Assembly (NCBI RefSeq): GCF_009707545.1
Contig: NZ_WLYK01000009.1
Location: 186,001-250,000, forward strand
From: Nakamurella alba
GTDB taxonomy: Bacteria > Actinomycetota > Actinomycetes > Mycobacteriales > Nakamurellaceae
Length of the DNA stretch: 64,000 bases
Reading direction: 5' to 3'
Under the pieces are notes generated by a model, which saw nothing but the letters and a program-made list of their open reading frames with translations, had not been told where the DNA came from and did not search any database. A program made the position numbers and the translations under genes. This document shows, piece by piece, positions 59,636 through 64,000 of this stretch. Each line of letters starts with the position of its first letter. Position 1 is the first letter of the stretch.

Positions 59636-60841
59636 GTGAGTGGTGCCACCGACCAGCCGCGCCCGGCGATCGCCGCACCCCCGACGGCGCCGGGGCCCGG
59701 CCTGCCGACCGTGGTGTCCAACGGTGTCGCGTCCAACGGCGCGGTGTCCAACGGCGCAGTGACCGGACAGGCGAACGGCGTGGTGACTCCGCCGGCCGAT
59801 CCGGGTTCCGGTTCCGGCGACTCCTCGGCCACGGTGATCATCGACCGGCCGTCCGTCGAACCCGGACCGCTCTCCCGCACCTACCCCTGGCACCGGGCCG
59901 GCACCGGCCCGATCCCGGTGCTCGGCCAGCCGCTGCAGCACCGGTGGCGCAAGGTCTGGGGCCGGACGTTCTCCAAGGCCTGGGGCGACTCGCTCTTCGG
60001 CATGAGCTCGCAGGCGGCGTTCTGGTGCGCGCTGTCCACCGCGCCGCTGCTGCTGGCGCTGCTCGGTCTCGTCGGCTTCGTGGCGCCGTTGTTCGGCGAC
60101 CAGACCATCGGCGCCATCCGGGAGCAGGTCGACGTCTTCCTCCGTTCGATCTTCAACGAGGAGGTCGCCGACAACCTGATCGGCAACACGGTCGACGTCA
60201 TCCTGAACAACGGGCAGACGGACGTGGTGTCGATCGGCCTGATCATCAGCCTGTGGGCCGGTAGTTCGGCGATGTCGGCGTTCGTCGAGTCGATCACCAT
60301 CGCCTACTGCCAGCACGAGGTGCGGCACCCGGTGGTGGAGCGGTTCTTCGCCCTCGGCCTCTACCTGATCGCCCTGGTCGCCGGGATCTTCGTGCTGCCG
60401 CTGCTCGCGGTCGGCCCGGACTACCTGCCGCGGCTGTTCCCGCCGTCCTGGCAGGCGAACGTCGAGACCGTCGTCATCATCGCCTACTACCCGGCACTGG
60501 CCATCGGCCTGTTGCTGCTGCTGACCACCCTCTACAAGGTGGCCCCGAAGCACCGGCACTCCTGGAAGCGCGGGATCCCGGGCGCGCTGCTGGCCGCGGT
60601 CGTCTTCTTCGTCGCCTCGATCGGCCTGCGCCTCTACCTGGCCTACGTGTACGAGCACGGCCTGACCTACGGGGCGCTGGCCACGCCGATCACGTTCCTG
60701 CTCTTCTACTACTTCATCTCGATGGCGATCATCATCGGCGCGCAGTTCAACAACGCGCTGCTGGAGTACTACCCCCCGCGCCGGTCCCGCCGGGAGATGC
60801 GCAAGTGGCAGCGCTTCGACCCGAAGCGCGCCGCGGCCTGA
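59636..60841 (+). CDS. YihY/BrkB-family membrane protein
   Basis: 401 residues. A disordered N-terminus with VSNGVASNGAVSNGAV repeats and Pro-rich segments, then six helices (FWCALSTAPLLLALLGLVGF, LYLIALVAGIFVLPLLAVGP) and a basic tail RRSRREMRKWQRF. The YihY family is a permease-like group of unclear function; it is not RNase BN. GTG 59636 after GGTGGG. Confidence 0.88.
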   Translation: MSGATDQPRPAIAAPPTAPGPGLPTVVSNGVASNGAVSNGAVTGQANGVVTPPADPGSGSGDSSATVIIDRPSVEPGPLSRTYPWHRAGTGPIPVLGQPLQHRWRKVWGRTFSKAWGDSLFGMSSQAAFWCALSTAPLLLALLGLVGFVAPLFGDQTIGAIREQVDVFLRSIFNEEVADNLIGNTVDVILNNGQTDVVSIGLIISLWAGSSAMSAFVESITIAYCQHEVRHPVVERFFALGLYLIALVAGIFVLPLLAVGPDYLPRLFPPSWQANVETVVIIAYYPALAIGLLLLLTTLYKVAPKHRHSWKRGIPGALLAAVVFFVASIGLRLYLAYVYEHGLTYGALATPITFLLFYYFISMAIIIGAQFNNALLEYYPPRRSRREMRKWQRFDPKRAAA

Positions 60842-60880
60842 GGTCCACCGGGCCCGGCAGGCCCGGGATGACGAGGGAGC

Positions 60881-61117
60881 TCAGCCCTTCTTCATCTGGT
60901 CGTAGATCTTCTTGCAGTCCGGGCAGACCGGGGATCCGGGCTTCGGCGACTTGGTCACCGGGAAGGTCTCGCCGCAGAGGGCGACCACGAAGTTCCCGGT
61001 CACCGCGCTCTCGGCGATCTTGTTCTTCCGGACGTAGTGGAACATCTTCGGGGTGTCGTCGTCCGTCGTGTTGCTGACGTCGACGTCCGGCCGCTCCAGC
61101 ACATCGCTCTGTCCCAT
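60881..61117 (-). CDS. DUF3039 protein
   Basis: 78 residues. Matches DUF3039 with MFHYVRKNKIAESAVTGNFV, ALCGETFPVTKSPKPGSPVC and PDCKKIYDQMKKG, with cysteines suited to zinc. Function unknown; usual neighbours are YihY and the SF2 helicase, as here. ATG 61117 after GAGGAG. Confidence 0.92.
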   Translation of the reverse strand: MGQSDVLERPDVDVSNTTDDDTPKMFHYVRKNKIAESAVTGNFVVALCGETFPVTKSPKPGSPVCPDCKKIYDQMKKG

Positions 61118-61218
61118 GACGCTCCTCGCTCGTGTTGCCCGGGCCCTGCCATGATGCCAGTTCCTGTGCGCACCACCGCTCCCCCGACCGCGCACCGATC
61201 AGCGAAGGACCCCGCCCC

Positions 61219-62124
61219 GTGAACGACCCGGCACCGGCCGCACCGACCCGCCCGCACGTCACGGTGGTCGGTGACGTCGGCCTGGACGTGGTGACGAAAC
61301 TGGCCGGGGCCATCGTGTTCGGTCACGACACCCGGGCGCAGGTCTCGGTGGCACCCGGCGGCGCGGGCGGCAACACCGCCGCCTGGCTGGCCCGGCACGA
61401 CCTGGACGTGTCGCTGATCGCCCGGGTCGGCGCGGACGAAGCCGGCCGGACCGCGCGTGCGGAGCTGACTGCCGCCGGCATCGACTGCCTGTTCGCCGAG
61501 GACCCGGTACTCGCGACCTGCTGCGTGGTGGTGCTGGTGGCCGAGGACGGCGACCGCACGATGCTCGCCGACAGGGGTGCCAACAAGGCGTTCTCGGAGG
61601 CGGACGTGGTGCTGCCGGACATCGACCTGTCCACCCGCCGGGCACACCTGCACCTGTCCGGGTACGTGCTGCTGGACGAGGGGTCCCGGGCGGCCGGGCT
61701 GGCCTCGCTGGCCGCGGCCAGGGCCGCGGGCTGGACCACCTCGCTCGACCCGCAGGCCGCCACCCACATCGGCACCGTCGGCGCCGCGACCTTCCTGGAG
61801 TGGGCGCACGGGGTGGACCTGTTGCTGCCCAACGACGCGGAACTGGCCGCGCTCGGCGGGGTCGAGATGGTGCTGCAGCACCTGAAGGCGCTCGTGGTCA
61901 CGCACGGCCGGCACGGCGCGTCCTGGTACTCCGCGGACCAGCGGGCCACCGTGCCCGCGCCGCAGGTGCACGAGACCGACTCCACCGGCGCGGGTGACGC
62001 CTTCAACGCCGGGCTGCTGGCCAGCTGGCTGGCCGGCGCCGACCCGGTCGACGCGCTGCGGGCCGGTGTGCTCGCCGGGACCGCCGCGGCCGCGGCGATC
62101 GGGGCCCGGCCTCAGGACGGCTGA
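61219..62124 (+). CDS. PfkB-family sugar kinase
   Basis: 301 residues. Ribokinase fold: VTVVGDVGLDVVTKL, APGGAGGNTAAWLARHD (PfkB motif 1), and ETDSTGAGDAFNAGLLASW with catalytic Asp (motif 2). Sugar specificity cannot be read. GTG 61219. Its end overlaps the convergent dioxygenase-like gene by 13 bases. Confidence 0.9.
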   Translation: MNDPAPAAPTRPHVTVVGDVGLDVVTKLAGAIVFGHDTRAQVSVAPGGAGGNTAAWLARHDLDVSLIARVGADEAGRTARAELTAAGIDCLFAEDPVLATCCVVVLVAEDGDRTMLADRGANKAFSEADVVLPDIDLSTRRAHLHLSGYVLLDEGSRAAGLASLAAARAAGWTTSLDPQAATHIGTVGAATFLEWAHGVDLLLPNDAELAALGGVEMVLQHLKALVVTHGRHGASWYSADQRATVPAPQVHETDSTGAGDAFNAGLLASWLAGADPVDALRAGVLAGTAAAAAIGARPQDG

Positions 62125-62822
62125 CCGGGCCCGTCGCCGGGTGACCAGGTGGTCACCCAGTAGGCGACGCCCAGCGGTGCGGTGAAACACGTGCCGTCCG
62201 CGGTCGGTGCCGGTCCGCCGGCGAACGCACCGGCGAGCACCTGCCAGGCGGCCCGGCCGGCGGCGAGGAACCGGTCCGCGTCGGCGGGGTCGAGCGCGGC
62301 CAGCGCGGTGGTGTCGGCGGTCCGCAGTGCGCCGTCCACGATGTCGTCCCAGCCCTCGGCATCGGCATCGAAGTCCCCCGGTGAGGCCTTGGTCCGGCGG
62401 GCGGACCCGTCACCGAGAACCAGGAGGGCACAACGTCCTTCGACACTTGCGATCCGGGATCCGGCTCCCTGGCAGTCCTGTGGTGTCGCGTCGAACGGGA
62501 TGCCCCGCAGAGAGACAGTTCCGGGCACCTCGGCGGCGTCCAGCAGCGAGATCCCGACGGCCAGCGAGAGGGGCAGGGAGCCACCCGTGCGCCCGGGCCA
62601 CGGGGCGATGCCGGCGAACGGGATCCCGTCATTCGTGGTGGTCGTCGCGGCAGCGGGGACCCCGCCGACGACGATCCAGGTGTCGATCCCCCGCCTGTCG
62701 AGGTCCCGGATCGCCTGCACCGCACGGTCCCTCACGTCCCGGAGCTCGTCACCGCCGGTGCCGCCGCCGACGCCGGGCAGCAGCAACGGCGGGTGCGGGG
62801 CCACCACCGCGCCGACGATCAT
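62112..62822 (-). CDS. Class III extradiol-dioxygenase-like protein
   Basis: 236 residues. VVAPHPPLLLPGVGGG and VVVGGVPAAATT recall the LigB-like fold found in actinobacterial proteins of this type. The PHPP opening is present, but full metal ligands cannot be confirmed. ATG 62822 overlaps the folP2 stop as ATGA, so it is coupled to folP2. Function unknown. Confidence 0.75.
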   Translation of the reverse strand: MIVGAVVAPHPPLLLPGVGGGTGGDELRDVRDRAVQAIRDLDRRGIDTWIVVGGVPAAATTTTNDGIPFAGIAPWPGRTGGSLPLSLAVGISLLDAAEVPGTVSLRGIPFDATPQDCQGAGSRIASVEGRCALLVLGDGSARRTKASPGDFDADAEGWDDIVDGALRTADTTALAALDPADADRFLAAGRAAWQVLAGAFAGGPAPTADGTCFTAPLGVAYWVTTWSPGDGPGQPS

Positions 62823-63706
62823 GCCAACCCCCGGACGGCGCGGACCGGCGGCCGGTCGCCGCGGATGGTGGCGACCATGTCGAGGGTCATCCGGGTCTCC
62901 GGGACGTTGTGCGCGCGGAAGATCGTCGCGCCGAGCCAGGCACTGACGGCGGACGCGGCCAGCGTCCCGGGCAGCCGGTCGGGCAGTTCGGCGCCGAGGC
63001 TCTCGCCGACGAAGTCCTTGTTGGACAACGACACCAGCACCGGCCAACCCGTCGCGGCCATCTCGCCCAGCCGGCGGGTGACCTCCAGCGAGTGCCACGT
63101 GTTCTTGCCGAAGTCGTGGCAGGGATCGATGACCACCCGCCGCGGATCCACCCCCAGCGCCACCGCGCGTTCGGCGAGACCCGTGGTGGCGGCGAGCACC
63201 TCGCCCATCAGGTCGTCGTACTGCGGGCGGTGCGGGTCGGTCCGGGGGGCGAGACCGCCGGTGTGGCAGCACACGATGCCGGCGCCGAACTCCGCGGCGA
63301 CGGCGGCCAGCTCCGGGTCGTGCCCGCCCCAGGCGTCGTTGAGCACGTCGGCGCCGGCCTCGCAGACCGCGCGACCGACCTCGTGCCGCCAGGTGTCCAC
63401 GCTGATCGGCAGGTCGGGGAACTCGGACCGGACCCGGGCGACGAAGCCTGCGGTGCGGTCGATCTCCTCCTCCACCGAGACGAACCGGCCGTAGCCGGCC
63501 TTCACCCCGCCGATGTCCACCAGGTCGGCGCCCTGCCCGACGACGGTGCGCACCCGGTCCAGCGCCGCCTGTTCGGCATAGGTGGCGCCGCGGTCGTAGA
63601 AGGAATCGGGGGTGCGGTTGACGATCGCCATCACCAGGAGTTCACCGGGTCGCACCGACCGGTCCCGGAGCAGCAGTTCGCCGAACACCGGCTGCGTCCC
63701 CGTCAT
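62819..63706 (-). CDS. folP2: Dihydropteroate synthase homologue (FolP2-like)
   Basis: 295 residues. DHPS TIM barrel: VMAIVNRTPDSFYDRGATY, LVDIGGVKAGYGRFVSV, SVDTWRHEVGR, VLNDAWGG, and VVIDPCHDFGKNT. The canonical GGESTRPG is here GGVKAGYG, as in the actinobacterial FolP2 group; M. leprae FolP2 lacks DHPS activity. So true folate synthesis is doubtful. ATG 63706. Downstream gene is coupled. Confidence 0.88.
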   Translation of the reverse strand: MTGTQPVFGELLLRDRSVRPGELLVMAIVNRTPDSFYDRGATYAEQAALDRVRTVVGQGADLVDIGGVKAGYGRFVSVEEEIDRTAGFVARVRSEFPDLPISVDTWRHEVGRAVCEAGADVLNDAWGGHDPELAAVAAEFGAGIVCCHTGGLAPRTDPHRPQYDDLMGEVLAATTGLAERAVALGVDPRRVVIDPCHDFGKNTWHSLEVTRRLGEMAATGWPVLVSLSNKDFVGESLGAELPDRLPGTLAASAVSAWLGATIFRAHNVPETRMTLDMVATIRGDRPPVRAVRGLA

Positions 63707-63739
63707 GGCCCCGAGTGTAGGCACGGGGGGTGAACGGGC

Positions 63740-64000
63740 TCAGTCGCGGCGGTCGGCGGCGGTGCGCCGGCCCCACTCCCGGGCCAGCGCGACGGCGTGC
63801 TGCCAGTGCCGGTACTCGAGCTCCCGCCGGTCCTCCGCCACCTGCGGGTGCCACTCGGCGGCCCGCTGCCACTGGCCCTTGAGGACGTTGCGGTCGGCCC
63901 AGTACCCGACGGTGAGGCCGGCCGCGTAGGCAGCACCGCGGGCGACGGTCTCGGCCATGATCGGCCGCACCACCGGGATCCCGAGGGCGTCGGCCACCGC
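63740..64000 (-). CDS. glpK: Glycerol kinase, C-terminal fragment
   Basis: About 86 residues, running in from the right edge. ADALGIPVVRPIMAETVARG and AAYAAGLTVGYWADRNVL are the FGGY C-terminal stretch of glycerol kinase, with EWHPQ near the end. The enzyme makes glycerol-3-phosphate. The N-terminus is outside the window. Confidence 0.85.
   Translation of the reverse strand, partial: AVADALGIPVVRPIMAETVARGAAYAAGLTVGYWADRNVLKGQWQRAAEWHPQVAEDRRELEYRHWQHAVALAREWGRRTAADRRD

Overview
This 64-kb window is a very GC-rich stretch of an actinobacterial chromosome. Nearly every gene has a recognisable actinobacterial relative, GTG and TTG starts are common, and genes are packed with 1-14 nt overlaps. 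The backbone follows the order I remember for the Mycobacterium tuberculosis region Rv2670c-Rv2703: zapE, lipoprotein alpha/beta-hydrolase, msrB, DUF3000, rnd, dxs, TRAM/TrmA-type methyltransferase, APC transporter, two TrkA proteins, DUF3159, OB-fold protein, DUF4193, cei, ppgK, sigA. I cannot name the genus; a Nakamurella/Frankia/Pseudonocardia-type lineage is only a guess. No rRNA, tRNA, CRISPR array, prophage or insertion sequence is visible.

Layout. 1-9.4 kb: zapE (cut by the left edge), a secreted lipoprotein hydrolase that has lost its nucleophile serine, msrB, DUF3000, an orphan LuxR regulator with a pseudo-receiver, RNase D, and the fadA-fadB beta-oxidation pair. 9.4-15.5 kb: a small unknown protein, a divergent MFS/TetR pair with two matching operators, and a dxs-response regulator-histidine kinase operon. 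15.5-24.8 kb (accessory): VOC protein, GDPD, an SRPBCC-ArsR operon behind a complete two-operator promoter, a second SRPBCC protein, a phytanoyl-CoA dioxygenase, a DUF222-HNH endonuclease with huge acidic insertions and a textbook LexA box, an F420-type PPOX protein, and a TetR/alcohol dehydrogenase pair. 24.8-32.3 kb: a five-gene minus-strand run (APC transporter, RNA methyltransferase, FAD amine oxidoreductase, ALDH7-type aldehyde dehydrogenase, MFS) that suggests lysine/pipecolate-type catabolism joined to a housekeeping pair.

32.4-41.7 kb: ceoB/ceoC-like TrkA genes, DUF3159, OB-fold, MazG-like and DUF4193 genes, cei, ppgK, sigA, then a DUF1059-EAL (c-di-GMP phosphodiesterase) operon. 41.7-46.8 kb: S9 peptidase, tandem TerD protein, and a BlaI-M56 operon divergent from a stand-alone LuxR-type HTH protein, with twin operators between them. 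46.9-52.8 kb: cydABDC (cytochrome bd oxidase and its exporter). 53.2-64 kb: small zinc-binding protein, membrane protein, M48 protease, YedY-like molybdoenzyme plus flavin reductase, SDR, SF2 helicase, YihY, DUF3039, PfkB kinase, extradiol-dioxygenase-like protein coupled to folP2, and the C-terminus of glycerol kinase.

The most informative signals are regulatory: several exact dyads sit over recognisable promoters. One 13-bp core is shared 11/13 between the BlaI/LuxR promoter and the DUF1059-EAL promoter, which suggests a small regulon. Functions come from motif and family recognition by eye; operator assignments are inference.
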